Origin: Anabaena azotica FACHB-119
Lineage (GTDB): Bacteria > Cyanobacteriota > Cyanobacteriia > Cyanobacteriales > Nostocaceae
Assembly (NCBI RefSeq): GCF_014697625.1
Contig: NZ_JACJSG010000018.1
Coordinates: forward strand, 1-64,000
DNA: 64,000 nt
Direction: 5' to 3'
Position numbers and translations under genes: made by a program. The notes under the pieces were generated by a model. The model searched no databases and was not told the origin of the DNA. It worked only from the letters and a program-made list of their open reading frames with translations. Below are positions 34,294 through 44,057 of this stretch, one piece after another (within the stretch, counting starts at the first letter, position 1; each line of letters starts with the position of its first letter).

Positions 34294-36303
34294 TCAAGTT
34301 CTTCTTACAGGTGCATTTGCATAGGTTGTATTGCTGTTTGTAGGTTCTTGAGGTGTTAACAATTCCCGAATTAGACGGGCTGTGGCTTTTTGTAGTAGTT
34401 GATTAACTACTTGCTGTCCTAAACGTTGCACGCCTGGGTTAAATAGCAATTGGGTAATTTGGGGTGCAATTTGGGCTGGGTCAAAACCACGGGTTTCTTG
34501 CAAAATATTGACGATGTTTTTGATGTGCTGTAGGGTCTGTTGTTGTTCTACCGTCGCGGCTGGGGTCTGGTTGACGGCGGTAATACCTACTTGTTCTCTT
34601 AATAGGTAGGTGAAGTTATGTAGGACATTTTTACCTAAAGCATTAATCCCGGTTAAAAACTCATCTACTAACTTGTCGCGAATGAATGCGCCGCGTTCAG
34701 ATGAGAGAAAATCAACACCTTGATTTAGGGCTAAACTGAGGTCGTAGTCTTGACTTTTCCGGGCGTTGCGTAATAAATTTTCTAAACGATTCCACCGAAA
34801 TCTACCATCTTTAAAAAGTAAGTCTTTGAGTGATGTTCTTAATTCTGGTGCGGGGTCGGTTAATAAGCGTTTAGCAACGTAAGGATAAGCTTCACTCAAC
34901 ACTTTGAAGTTGGGATCTATATAGATAGCAATTCCTTCTAAGGTGACGAGGGAGCGAATGATTAAAGCATAGTATGGTGGTACGCGGAAAGGATACTCAT
35001 ACATCAATTCTGATAGGTCATCAGTGATGCTTTTAATATTAAATTCCGCGACACTCGCGCCTTGGGCGTTGGCGAAAACTTTGGCAAAGGCGGGGATAAT
35101 TGGAGTTAAATCTGTTTCTGGGGATAAGAAGTCTAGTTTTACGTAGTCTTGGGCTAACCCTTCAAAGTCACGGTTAACTACATGGACGATCGCCTCAATT
35201 AAGCCATAACGTTGTGGTGGTTTCACCTCGCTCATCATACCAAAGTCAAGGTAAGCTAATTTACCATCTGTTGTGGCTAATAAGTTACCTGGATGGGGGT
35301 CGGCGTGGAAAAATCCATGTTCTAATAGTTGTCGCAAAGAACACTGCACACCCACTTCAATCAGATAACGCGCATCTATGCCTTGGGCGCTAATCTCTGC
35401 TGTTTGAGTAAGTTTTGTGCCGTTGATCCATTCCATCGTTAAGACACGACGGTTAGTATATTCCCAGTATATTTTCGGTACGTAAATGTCTTGAATATGA
35501 CCATATAGTTGGAAGAAGCGCTCGGCATTTTGACCTTCGTGGATGTAGTCCATTTCTTCAAAAATGCGATCGCCTAATTCATCCAAAATCCCAACTAAGT
35601 CACTCCTTACCCGTTTGACTTTCTTCTGTACCCAACCAGCCAATCCTCGCAATATATATAAGTCAATTGTAATTTTTTCTCTTAAGTCGGGGCGTTGAAC
35701 CTTAACAGCTACTTCTTCGCCTGTTTTCAGTCTACCTTTATAAACCTGTCCCAAAGATGCCGCCGCAATTGGTTGGGCGGAAAGTTCTGTGTAAATCTCT
35801 TCTGGCGACTGTCCTAGTTCTTCCTGAATGAATTGGTAGGCAATTTCGTTAGGGAAAGCTGGTAATTGGTCTTGTAGCCTGGTAAATTCTTCTAAATATA
35901 CCGGGGGAACCAAATCTGGCCTTGTCGATAAGGCTTGTCCAATTTTGATATAAGCTGGCCCCAGTTTGGTTAGTAATTCTCTTAACTGAATCGCTCGACG
36001 GCGGTCATTTTTGACGACTATTCCCCGTCTACTATCCCACCACAACCCAAAGACAAAGGTGATAGTAGGTCTGAGTACAGCAAAAATCCTATTGAGAACT
36101 TGCAGTGGTCGATTACGATAATGCTCTGCTACCGCCACAGGGTCATAAACTATTGTCTCAGATGTAGGATTTGTAGTTACAAATACCTGGGGTCTTTCAG
36201 TTGTGACGATCTCTGGTGAGCGGACAACCAAGGCTTGTGTATCCTTTAGCTGTAGTTCGCCCTCAGTCGGTCGGGAATTTGGCGGAATTGTCTTAACAGT
36301 CAT
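34294..36303 (-). CDS. ABC1/UbiB-family atypical kinase
   Basis: 669 residues from MTVKTIPPNSRPTEG; an upstream in-frame Met at 36348 lies in repeat-like sequence and is less likely. ABC1 kinase features: KLGPAYIKIGQALSTRPDLVPP (the KxGQ motif), AAASLGQVYKGRLKTGEEVAVKVQRP (the Ala-rich loop and Lys), HADPHPGN catalytic loop and LDFGMM metal loop. Family members support quinone synthesis or prenyl-lipid homeostasis. The C-terminal 150 residues are helical with possible membrane contact. Confidence 0.92.
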   Translation of the reverse strand: MTVKTIPPNSRPTEGELQLKDTQALVVRSPEIVTTERPQVFVTTNPTSETIVYDPVAVAEHYRNRPLQVLNRIFAVLRPTITFVFGLWWDSRRGIVVKNDRRRAIQLRELLTKLGPAYIKIGQALSTRPDLVPPVYLEEFTRLQDQLPAFPNEIAYQFIQEELGQSPEEIYTELSAQPIAAASLGQVYKGRLKTGEEVAVKVQRPDLREKITIDLYILRGLAGWVQKKVKRVRSDLVGILDELGDRIFEEMDYIHEGQNAERFFQLYGHIQDIYVPKIYWEYTNRRVLTMEWINGTKLTQTAEISAQGIDARYLIEVGVQCSLRQLLEHGFFHADPHPGNLLATTDGKLAYLDFGMMSEVKPPQRYGLIEAIVHVVNRDFEGLAQDYVKLDFLSPETDLTPIIPAFAKVFANAQGASVAEFNIKSITDDLSELMYEYPFRVPPYYALIIRSLVTLEGIAIYIDPNFKVLSEAYPYVAKRLLTDPAPELRTSLKDLLFKDGRFRWNRLENLLRNARKSQDYDLSLALNQGVDFLSSERGAFIRDKLVDEFLTGINALGKNVLHNFTYLLREQVGITAVNQTPAATVEQQQTLQHIKNIVNILQETRGFDPAQIAPQITQLLFNPGVQRLGQQVVNQLLQKATARLIRELLTPQEPTNSNTTYANAPVRRT

Positions 36304-36352
36304 GAATAAAGCCACCGGTGGGATTGAACTTGTTAAGTATTGTAACAATATT

Positions 36353-36640
36353 GGGGACTGGGGATTGGGGAAGGGGGAAGAAGAGGGGGAAAGGGGAAGC
36401 TTTCAAGGGCAGGTTTTTTACACTTCGACCCAAAAACACTGATTTTAGGGTGTAGGGGTATAAGGGTGTAGGGGTGTAGGGGTAGATGAAAGTCTGATAA
36501 TTTACTGAATCTTATAGTCCTCACTGATTACTTTATGAAAAACCTGCCCTTAAGAGGAAAGGGGAAGGGGGAAGGGGGAAAGGGGAAAACTGTCTGTTCT
36601 GCCTCTTTTACCTCCTGATAACTGATAACTGTCAACTGAT
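36353..36640. repeat. G-rich and heptad repeats between divergent genes
   Basis: GGGGACTGGGGATTGGGG (36352-36369), GGGGAAAGGGGAAG-type units (36365-36400 and 36558-36586), GGGTGTAGGGGTATAAGG units (36448-36482) and TGATAACTGATAACTGTC heptads (36615-36646). No gene. Confidence 0.75.
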
Positions 36641-36751
36641 AACTGACATTTGTTACACTTGGATGTGCCTGCTATTTCAATGTTAGTAGGTATCGCTGGT
36701 TGCCGAAAGTGGGAAATATCCGGCATCTGCCCTTGTAGGAGATTTGGTTTG

Positions 36752-38500
36752 ATGTTGCTGTGCCTACGGATTGAGAATTTTGCCCTGATTGATCAACTAG
36801 AACTGGATTTCGGCGCGGGACTGAATGTTTTAACAGGCGAAACCGGTGCGGGAAAATCAATTATTTTGGATGCGATTGATGCTGTTTTGGGTGGTAAAGT
36901 CTCTAGTCGGGTAATTCGGACTGGGACTGTAAGAGCAATGGTGGAAGGAAATTTCACTGCGACACCCCCGTTAGCGGCTTGGTTGACGGAACAAGAAATA
37001 GATTTGATTGATGATAATTCTATAGTGATTAGTCGAGAAATTACCTCGACTAGTAGTAATATCCGCAGCCGATCGCGGGTGAATGGGGTTTTAGTGAATC
37101 GCCAAGTGATGGTAGCATTGCGCGATCGCTTGGTGGAAATTACAGCCCAAGGTCAAACTGTACAAGTAGGGGAATCCGCACAAGTCCGTGATTGGCTGGA
37201 TATGTACGCTGGGGATGCGTCGCTGCAACAGCGTCAAGTCATTGCTACGGCTTTTAGTGCATATCAACAAGCTCATACAAGTTTAGAAAAGCGCCGGACT
37301 TCGGAACGGGAACGGCTGCAACAACTGGATTTATTGACTTACCAAGTTCAGGAATTATCTACAGCCAACCTCAGCGATCCCCAGGAATTAGAACTACTCC
37401 AACAAGAACGGGAACGCCTCAATCATGTGGTTGATTTACAACAGATGAGTTACAAAGTCTATCAGGCTTTGTATCAAAGCGAAGATGATGCGCCATCTGC
37501 ATCGGATTTGTTGGGGGATAGTGAAGCCGCCTTAAATGATATGGTGGAATATGATTGTGGGCTGCAACCATTATTAGATTTAATTCGGGATGCACAAACA
37601 GCATTAACGGAAGTTGCTAGGCAAATTAACACTTATGGGGAAAGTTTAGAAGCTGATCCCCAGCGTTTGGAAGAGGTAGAAGAACGGATACGAGAGTTAA
37701 AACAAATCTGTCGCAAGTATGGGCCTTCTTTAACAGAAGCGATCGCCTACTACGAAAAAATTCAAGCGGAATTAGCAGCCCTCAATGATCACGAACAATC
37801 TATAGAAAGTTTAGAACAGCAAGAAAAAGCCTGTTTTGATAAACTAACTCAAGCTTGTCATAAATTAACCCAATTACGCAAGAAAACCGCCGCTACTTTA
37901 GAATCGCGGTTGATAGCTGAACTTAAACCTTTGGCGATGGAAAAGGTAAAATTCCAAGTCGAAATTGCCCCAATTCCCCCAACTGCAATGGGTGCGGATA
38001 AGATTACCTTTATGTTTAGTCCCAACCCCGGCGAACCATTGCAACCATTAACTCAAATCGCCTCTGGTGGGGAAATGAGCCGCTTTTTACTGGCGCTGAA
38101 ATCTTGCTTTACTCAAACTGATGCGGCGGGAACGCTGGTATTTGATGAAATCGATGTGGGAGTTTCGGGAAGGGTTGCACAGGCGATCGCTGAAAAATTA
38201 CACCAGTTAAGTAACTACCATCAGGTATTATGTGTTACACACCAGCCTTTGGTTGCAGCGATGGCTGATAGGCATTTCCGGGTAGATAAGCAAATTATTA
38301 CCCAAGGCAAAGGTAAAAAGGCTGACAATGGCAGTACCGAACAGCGTACTGTTGTCCGGGTGACTAGCTTGGATGACTTAACCAAACGCCGGGAAGAACT
38401 AGCACAACTAGCTGGGGGAAAATCAGCAAATGATGCGATCGCTTTTGCAGAATCTCTCTTACTACAAGCCGCTAATCATCGTCATAGCCAGCAAAGTTAA
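36752..38500 (+). CDS. recN: DNA repair protein RecN
   Basis: 582 residues from MLLCLRIENFALIDQLELDF, with an AGGAG box 10 nt upstream; the open frame reaches further up but without homology. SMC-like ATPase: Walker A LTGETGAGKSIILDA, long coiled-coil arms (about 160-370, rich in Glu, Gln and Leu), signature IASGGEMSRFLLALK and Walker B TLVFDEIDVGVSGR. It acts in double-strand break repair. Confidence 0.94.
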   Translation: MLLCLRIENFALIDQLELDFGAGLNVLTGETGAGKSIILDAIDAVLGGKVSSRVIRTGTVRAMVEGNFTATPPLAAWLTEQEIDLIDDNSIVISREITSTSSNIRSRSRVNGVLVNRQVMVALRDRLVEITAQGQTVQVGESAQVRDWLDMYAGDASLQQRQVIATAFSAYQQAHTSLEKRRTSERERLQQLDLLTYQVQELSTANLSDPQELELLQQERERLNHVVDLQQMSYKVYQALYQSEDDAPSASDLLGDSEAALNDMVEYDCGLQPLLDLIRDAQTALTEVARQINTYGESLEADPQRLEEVEERIRELKQICRKYGPSLTEAIAYYEKIQAELAALNDHEQSIESLEQQEKACFDKLTQACHKLTQLRKKTAATLESRLIAELKPLAMEKVKFQVEIAPIPPTAMGADKITFMFSPNPGEPLQPLTQIASGGEMSRFLLALKSCFTQTDAAGTLVFDEIDVGVSGRVAQAIAEKLHQLSNYHQVLCVTHQPLVAAMADRHFRVDKQIITQGKGKKADNGSTEQRTVVRVTSLDDLTKRREELAQLAGGKSANDAIAFAESLLLQAANHRHSQQS

Positions 38501-38623
38501 TTAGTTAAGTAAACAGACTTAATAAAACATAAGTTCGTAGTAAGGACTTTAGTCCTTTCAAGCCCAACAACACAGCCATAAACCCCACGAATAACAACAC
38601 ATTTTACATTTAATTATCTCTAC

Positions 38624-39238
38624 CTACTTAGCAGCATCAAAAATCTGCTGTGCGGTTAAATTTAATTGAGGAAAAGTTGGGGATACGATGACAGTATTTT
38701 CTTGAAACGCTGTCATCTGATATTCCCCATCTACTAATTCGCAGACAAAAATAGTAGGTTGTTTAGGATTACCAATGAACTTTCTTGCACCCAATGCAGC
38801 ATAATCAGCAATCCAATATTCAGGAATACCCATCTCCTCATAATCTCTCAACTTATTATAGTAATCGTCACGCCAATTAGTTGATACAACCTCAACCACC
38901 AAAGGAACAGATGCAGCTTGGCTTACTGTTGACTGCTTTTGAAAAAGCGGTTCATTGTCGAGATTATCAAAGTTTAACAGCAGCACATCAGGCGAATAAG
39001 CAGATTCGGCAGAGGGAGTCTTGACGAGTGCAGTTTTGGGAATACCATAGGGTAAATTCAGACGATCAAACTCTACAGTTAGTTTACGTGACAAAAACGC
39101 GATAACTTTTTCATGCTGTCCGGTTGGGAGTGGCATTTCAACAATTACTCCCCTGTGCAATTCATAGCGTTTACCATCATTAGGATACCATTCAATAAAT
39201 TCATTGAAGGTTACTAATTTGGGCAAGGCTTGGGTCAT
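38624..39238 (-). CDS. Uma2 (DUF820) family nuclease-like protein, copy 2
   Basis: 204 residues. Same fold as copy 1: FNEFIEWYPNDGKRYELHRGVIVEM, YSPDVLLLNFDNL, LVVEVVSTNWRDDYYNKLRDYEEMGIPEYWIADY. It is closer in layout to copy 3 (the VVSTNW(R/Q)DDY block and the FIGNPKQPT(I/F) segment), so these two probably arose by duplication. Confidence 0.85.
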   Translation of the reverse strand: MTQALPKLVTFNEFIEWYPNDGKRYELHRGVIVEMPLPTGQHEKVIAFLSRKLTVEFDRLNLPYGIPKTALVKTPSAESAYSPDVLLLNFDNLDNEPLFQKQSTVSQAASVPLVVEVVSTNWRDDYYNKLRDYEEMGIPEYWIADYAALGARKFIGNPKQPTIFVCELVDGEYQMTAFQENTVIVSPTFPQLNLTAQQIFDAAK

Positions 39239-39396
39239 AATCTTACCTCTACATATCGCTGATTATACATTTGTATAGATGAAATATCTATTATTAATTA
39301 GGCATGATATAGAAATCCTATTTGAATTTTGAAAAAAAATCTGTATCAGTAGGCCGATGCACTGCCCACCAAGACCATGATATGGTGGGCTAAATT

Positions 39397-39486
39397 TAGG
39401 GTGCGTCAGCCACAATAATTTCGTACATATTAAAGGATTTTCGACATCTGACGCACCCTACCCCAAATGCCAGTTGCGTAAGTCCT
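39397..39486. repeat. Truncated relative of the 24203 MITE
   Basis: TAGGGTGCGTCAGCCACAAT through ATTTCGTACATATTAAAGGA to ATGCCAGTTGCGTAAGTCCT matches the reverse complement of 24203-24326 but lacks the second AGGACT end. Left of it (39353-39370) is GCCGATGCACTGCCCACC, which also recurs near 54467. Confidence 0.7.
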
Positions 39487-39495
39487 GATCTATTA

Positions 39496-40101
39496 TCAAT
39501 TAGGCATGATATCATCAAGTTTCAGTTTTAAATTTGGGAATAGATAAGAATAAATAGTATCTCCTAAACGATATTGTTGTTGTTCATAAACACCGTTTAC
39601 TAAATGGCAAGCAGTGAATGTAGGTTGTTTTGGATTGCCGATAAATTGCCAACCACCTAAACCCCGAAAGTCTACAATCCAATATTCGGGAATATTTAAA
39701 AAAGCGTATTCTTCTACTTTTCTGGCGTAATCATCCTGCCAATTTGTACTCACAACTTCCGCAACAAGTTTGATGGTACTACCGTTACAAATTACAGGTT
39801 GTTTTTGCCAAAGTGGTTCTTTACTCAGTTCTATTTTATCTAAAACTATGACATCAGGACGTAATGCTGTGGCTTCAGCCGCAGGTGGTTTAATTAGACA
39901 AGTTTTAGGAACTAACCAATTAAAATTTTCATTAAATATTTGCACATAGATTCTACCTGCAATACTCCCAGCCACAGCTTCATGGGGGCCTGTAGGTTCC
40001 ATGTCTCTTAATTCCCCATCGATGAGTTCGTAGCGATTATTATCACCATACTGGGCGATAAATTCCTCAAAGGTGAGTATTTTCGGTGGAGTGTAGGTCA
40101 T
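39496..40101 (-). CDS. Uma2 (DUF820) family nuclease-like protein, copy 3
   Basis: 201 residues: FEEFIAQYGDNNRYELIDGELRDMEPTG, LRPDVIVLDKIEL, LVAEVVSTNWQDDYARKVEEYAFLNIPEYWIVDF. All candidate catalytic acidic and Lys residues are present. It follows the HicB-type antitoxin remnant by 19 bp on the same strand and may be read with it. Confidence 0.85.
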   Translation of the reverse strand: MTYTPPKILTFEEFIAQYGDNNRYELIDGELRDMEPTGPHEAVAGSIAGRIYVQIFNENFNWLVPKTCLIKPPAAEATALRPDVIVLDKIELSKEPLWQKQPVICNGSTIKLVAEVVSTNWQDDYARKVEEYAFLNIPEYWIVDFRGLGGWQFIGNPKQPTFTACHLVNGVYEQQQYRLGDTIYSYLFPNLKLKLDDIMPN

Positions 40102-40120
40102 CTAATTTTGTGACGACTAA

Positions 40121-40520
40121 TTAGTTTTTTGCAGCACTCAATAAGAACAAAATATATTGATTCAGACTGACACCTTCTCGTTCAGCCGTCTCTGCTAAAC
40201 GACGATGTAAAGATTTGGGCATTCGCACCAATAATTTACCACTATAACTATCATCACTACTAGGTAAAGGAATATCATCACCAGCTTCATAAGCTGTTTC
40301 CATCCACAATTCCCGCGCCTCATTAATATTTGTCATTGTTTCTTCTAAAGTTTCACCTTGGGTAAGACATCCAGGTAATTCTTTAATTTGCGCTACATAT
40401 CCACCTTCTGGATCGGGATAAAATGTTATGGGATATTGAAGATTTAGGTAGTATTCTAGAGGCTGCTTTTTATTCTGCTTGTTCTTCTGGTTCAGTGTCT
40501 TCAGAGAGCGATAGTATCAT
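40121..40520 (-). pseudogene. HicB-type antitoxin, probably frameshifted near its start
   Basis: Only a 71-codon frame has a Met (40336), but the same frame continues upstream with no stop to about 40520 and encodes the HicB N-terminal domain: QYPITFYPDPEGGYVAQIKE, LPGCLTQGETLEET. The C-terminus is an Arc/CopG-like DNA-binding segment (LLVRMPKSLHRRLAETAERE). No ATG/GTG/TTG is in frame at the expected start; an ATG at 40518-40520 opens MILSLSEDTEPEEQAE in another frame, which would join after a one-base shift near the AAAAA run at about 40470. No hicA toxin is adjacent. Confidence 0.6.
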
Positions 40521-40591
40521 ATATAGTATCACATAAAATTCAGCGATCGCACTTGTGACAACCCAGCGAGCAAATTAATAAATTGGTTTTG

Positions 40592-41398
40592 TTATTGAAG
40601 TTTCAAAAATTTATCCAAAGCAGCCACCAAACTCGGAGGCCAGCGACGCACATTTTTCACCCAGTCCATATCTTTATAACGACTATCTAAACCATAAGCC
40701 GCAACCCAATTACTTTCTGCTTCTCCCTTCTGTCCATTCACCCAATAAATAGCGGTCAAAGCCGCACGGACATCAGCAAAATTAGGATATTTGCGAAGAA
40801 TATTCCGCATTTCATGAATTGCCTCGTCTTTTTGCCCAATTTCGTACAAGGCAATGGCATAATTAGCACGGGCAAAAGCAAAGTTAGGGGCTATGTCAAA
40901 GGATTTTTTATAATCAGCGATCGCATCTTCCCACTTCCCTAAACCAGCTTTAGCATTTCCCCGATTGTTATAGGCCATTGCATCGTTAGGGTCGAGTTCT
41001 AAGACATGATTATAATCGGCGATCGCATCTTCCCATTTGCCCAAACCTTCCAAAGCTGTACCGCGATTCAAATAAGGATCAGTGACATTCGGCGCTAATT
41101 CTATCGCTTTGTTATAATCTGTCAGCGCCGCTTCTAGTTTATTTTGACTCACCCGCGAATTACCTCGGTTACTCCAAGCGCCTGGGTTCGTGGGGAAGTT
41201 GTCAATTATCTTTGTCCAATATTTTTCTGCTGTGACAAAATCACCCTTATTTGTCGCCGCAAAAGCCTGATTTTTCCATTCCTCACCTTGTTCTATTTGT
41301 TCCTGAGTGAAATATGGTTGAGATTCTGCCATGACTGGTTTAACCCAGCCAAATACAAGTAACAAACACAGAACAATACTAATTAACTTCATCATCAT
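40592..41398 (-). CDS. Exported TPR-repeat protein
   Basis: 268 residues. Signal peptide MMMKLISIVLCLLLVFGWVK ends near PVMAES. At least four TPR units follow: GAWSNRGNSRVSQNKLEAAL, DPYLNRGTALEGLGKWEDAI, MAYNNRGNAKAGLGKWEDAI, FARANYAIALYEIGQKDEAI. The repeated NRG and GKWEDAIADY segments show recent internal duplication. A scaffold for protein contacts in the periplasm or thylakoid lumen; partner unknown. Any of the three N-terminal Met could be used. Confidence 0.82.
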   Translation of the reverse strand: MMMKLISIVLCLLLVFGWVKPVMAESQPYFTQEQIEQGEEWKNQAFAATNKGDFVTAEKYWTKIIDNFPTNPGAWSNRGNSRVSQNKLEAALTDYNKAIELAPNVTDPYLNRGTALEGLGKWEDAIADYNHVLELDPNDAMAYNNRGNAKAGLGKWEDAIADYKKSFDIAPNFAFARANYAIALYEIGQKDEAIHEMRNILRKYPNFADVRAALTAIYWVNGQKGEAESNWVAAYGLDSRYKDMDWVKNVRRWPPSLVAALDKFLKLQ

Positions 41399-41400
41399 TC

Positions 41401-41480
41401 GGGATTGGGGACTGGGGACTGGGGATTGGGGATTGGGGATTGGGGACTGGGGACTGGGGATTGGGGACTGGGGATTGGGT
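41401..41480. repeat. Heptad array (GGGGACT/GGGGATT)
   Basis: About eleven 7-bp units alternating GGGGATT and GGGGACT, placed directly upstream of the TPR gene on its transcribed strand side. AATTACCAATTACC units follow at 41535-41565. Confidence 0.88.
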
Positions 41481-41569
41481 ACTAGGTATGTTGGAAGAAA
41501 GGGAGAAGCCTTTGTCCTTTACCCTTTCTATCGACCAATTACCAATTACCAATTACCAATTACCAATAA

Positions 41570-42670
41570 CTACAGTAAAGACAACTGTTCATTAGGTGGT
41601 GTAAAACCCATGTGTTTGTATGCGGCTTTTGTGGCTATGCGACCGCGCGGGGTTCTACTTAAATAGCCAATTTGCATCAGGTAGGGTTCGTATACTTCCT
41701 CGATGGTTTGACTATCTTCACCTGTGGCGGCGGCTATTGTTTCTAAGCCTACGGGGCCGCCGTTAAATTGTTCAATAATCACACTTAGCATTCGGCGGTC
41801 TGTCCAATCTAGTCCACATGGGTCTACTTGGAATAACTGTAATGCTTCGGCGGCGATGCTTTGGGTGATTTCGGAACAGGATTTGACTTCGGCGTAATCA
41901 CGGACACGTTTGAGTAAACGATTGGCAATTCTTGGTGTTCCCCGCGATCGCTTGGCGATTTCTGTTGCACCATCCTCGCTGACGTTGGTTTGCAGTAGTT
42001 GAGAGCTACGCAACACTATTTTACTGAGTTCGTCCACTTCGTAAAAGCGCAGTTTCTGAATTAAGCCGAAGCGATCGCGCAATGGTGAAGTCAACGCACC
42101 GACGCGGGTTGTCGCCCCCACTAAGGTAAACTTGGACAAGGGTATGCTGCGAATCCGGGCGCTAGAACCTTTACCCACAGTAATATCTAAGCGACAGTCC
42201 TCCATTGCTGGGTAGAGAATTTCTTCTGTCATGCGCGATAGTCTATGGATTTCATCAATAAATAGAATATCACCAGGTTTTAAGTTCACCAGTAACCCGA
42301 CAATATCTCTTGGACGTTCTAAAGCTGGGGCGCTGGTGATTTTGTAATTGACTCCCATCTCCGAAGCTAATATCATTGCCATTGTTGTTTTACCCAATCC
42401 AGGCGGGCCATACAGTAGCAAGTGATCCAAAACTTCACCCCTTGACTTGGCTGCTTTTATGGCGATGTCCAGTACATCTTTAAGGTCTTTTTGCCCAATG
42501 TAGTCGGCGAATTTCTGAGGACGGATGCTTTCTTCTTGCTTACCTTGTTCATCAATAGCCGCTTCTTTTTGCAAAACATTTTCTTTGGGGGCTGCTGGTG
42601 CTGACTCCCGGCGTTTGCGTGGTTGTCCGTTTGGTTCTGGAGGCTGTTTTTTTGAGGAGATTATCGCCAT
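41570..42670 (-). CDS. ruvB: Holliday junction branch migration ATPase RuvB
   Basis: 366 residues. A poorly conserved N-terminal extension of about 45 residues precedes the AAA+ core: Walker A YGPPGLGKTTMA, Walker B FIDEIHRL, sensor 1 LVGATTRVG, arginine finger in LRDRFG and sensor 2 RGTPRIANRLLKR. A winged-helix DNA-binding C-terminus ends the protein (YLSRTPRGRIAT). It drives branch migration with RuvA. The extended N-terminus is common in cyanobacterial RuvB. Confidence 0.95.
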   Translation of the reverse strand: MAIISSKKQPPEPNGQPRKRRESAPAAPKENVLQKEAAIDEQGKQEESIRPQKFADYIGQKDLKDVLDIAIKAAKSRGEVLDHLLLYGPPGLGKTTMAMILASEMGVNYKITSAPALERPRDIVGLLVNLKPGDILFIDEIHRLSRMTEEILYPAMEDCRLDITVGKGSSARIRSIPLSKFTLVGATTRVGALTSPLRDRFGLIQKLRFYEVDELSKIVLRSSQLLQTNVSEDGATEIAKRSRGTPRIANRLLKRVRDYAEVKSCSEITQSIAAEALQLFQVDPCGLDWTDRRMLSVIIEQFNGGPVGLETIAAATGEDSQTIEEVYEPYLMQIGYLSRTPRGRIATKAAYKHMGFTPPNEQLSLL

Positions 42671-42824
42671 AATTTAGCTTGCAACTTGAAGTTTATCACT
42701 GTTTATGCTTAATCCCCGCCGTATTAGGACTAGTAGAAACTGGGGCGAAGATTTTGGTGAGGAAATACACAGGTCAATTTAAAATTTAAATTCCGGACAA
42801 TTACTCAAACGTAAAAAAATAATT

Positions 42825-43598
42825 ATGTTATCTAAAAGAATCTTACCTTGTTTAGATGTGAAGGCGGGACGGGTTGTTAAAGGAGTTAACTTTGTTAACC
42901 TTAAGGATGCTGGCGATCCGGTGGAATTGGCGAAGGTTTACAACGAAGCTGGGGCGGATGAGTTAGTGTTTCTTGATATTACAGCTACTCATGAAGACCG
43001 GGATATCATCATTGATGTGGTTTACCGCACTGCGGAACAAGTTTTTATTCCCCTGACTGTGGGCGGTGGGATTCAATCCTTAGAAAATGTTAAAGCTTTG
43101 TTACGTGCCGGGGCAGATAAGGTTAGTATTAACTCTGCGGCAGTACGTGACCCAGACTTGATAAATCGGGCAAGCGATCGCTTTGGTAATCAGTGCATTG
43201 TTGTTGCCATTGATGCCAGGCGCAGAGTAGACCCCAACAATCCGGGATGGGATGTGTACGTGCGTGGCGGTAGGGAAAATACTGGCTTAGATGCCTTATT
43301 ATGGGCGAAAGAAGTCGCCAAACGTGGTGCAGGGGAGTTATTAGTAACCAGTATGGATGCGGATGGTACTCAGGCTGGTTACGATATTGAATTAACAAGA
43401 GCAATTGCTGAGTCTGTGGAAATACCAGTGATTGCTTCTGGTGGTGCGGGAAACTGTGAACATATCCATACCGCCTTAACCGAAGGCAAAGCGGAAGCAG
43501 CTTTATTGGCATCGCTTCTACATTATGGTCAACTCAGTGTGGGAGAAATCAAGAATTATTTGGGCGATCGCCAAGTTCCCGTCCGATTAACTGCTTAA
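42825..43598 (+). CDS. hisF: Imidazole glycerol phosphate synthase subunit HisF
   Basis: 257 residues, full-length (beta/alpha)8 barrel. Catalytic D11 in ILPCLDVKAGRVVKG and D130-region VVAIDARR, phosphate loops TVGGGIQ and VIASGGAG. It makes IGP and AICAR in histidine synthesis using ammonia from HisH. Single gene; other his genes are not in the window. Confidence 0.96.
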   Translation: MLSKRILPCLDVKAGRVVKGVNFVNLKDAGDPVELAKVYNEAGADELVFLDITATHEDRDIIIDVVYRTAEQVFIPLTVGGGIQSLENVKALLRAGADKVSINSAAVRDPDLINRASDRFGNQCIVVAIDARRRVDPNNPGWDVYVRGGRENTGLDALLWAKEVAKRGAGELLVTSMDADGTQAGYDIELTRAIAESVEIPVIASGGAGNCEHIHTALTEGKAEAALLASLLHYGQLSVGEIKNYLGDRQVPVRLTA

Positions 43599-43703
43599 TT
43601 CTGAAGACATTATTGAAATACAAGCACATCTATCTAAGGTTGGATACAGTTCTACAAAATGATGTTAAGATAAATTTATAAGTATGAAATAATATTAAGA
43701 AAT

Positions 43704-43895
43704 ATGTTGATACCTATATTATTATTTGATGTAGCACTGGTGGCATGGTCACTGCACCTGATGGAGAAGGCTGTAGAGAACAAAGAATTTTCTCTCATGT
43801 TGGCGGGTACGCTAGTTGCGCTAGCGGCTGCGGCTATGCTAGTAGTTTATTTCCTCATGGGGCATTGCATGAGCTATTTGTTACAAGTGAGGTAA
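43704..43895 (+). CDS. Small two-helix membrane protein
   Basis: 63 residues: MLIPILLFDVALVAWSLHLM and LAGTLVALAAAAMLVVYFLM are two membrane helices joined by EKAVENKEFS. Starts 105 bp after hisF on the same strand. Small size and a clean ATG make it plausible, but no family is recognised. Confidence 0.6.
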   Translation: MLIPILLFDVALVAWSLHLMEKAVENKEFSLMLAGTLVALAAAAMLVVYFLMGHCMSYLLQVR

Positions 43896-43984
43896 ATTAT
43901 AGTTATAAGTGAATACTATCACTTAATTTTAGTGAAAAAGTTGACAGTAGATAAATTATAAACTAATATAGTTAAGGACTATAA

Positions 43985-44057
43985 GGGGTTATAGCTCAGT
44001 TGGTAGAGCACTTCAATGGCATTGAAGGGGTCAGCGGTTCGAATCCGCTTAACTCCA
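43985..44057 (+). tRNA. tRNA-Ala(GGC)
   Basis: 73-nt cloverleaf. Acceptor GGGGTTA (43985-43991) pairs with TAACTCC (44050-44056), discriminator A44057. Anticodon stem CTTCA/TGAAG encloses ATGGCAT, anticodon GGC. T arm GCGG-TTCGAAT-CCGC. CCA is not encoded. It borders the restriction-like island. Confidence 0.96.

Noticed and set aside
43129..43512. 127-codon minus-strand frame in hisF
   Set aside because: Antisense shadow of an intact hisF with His/Leu-biased random composition.
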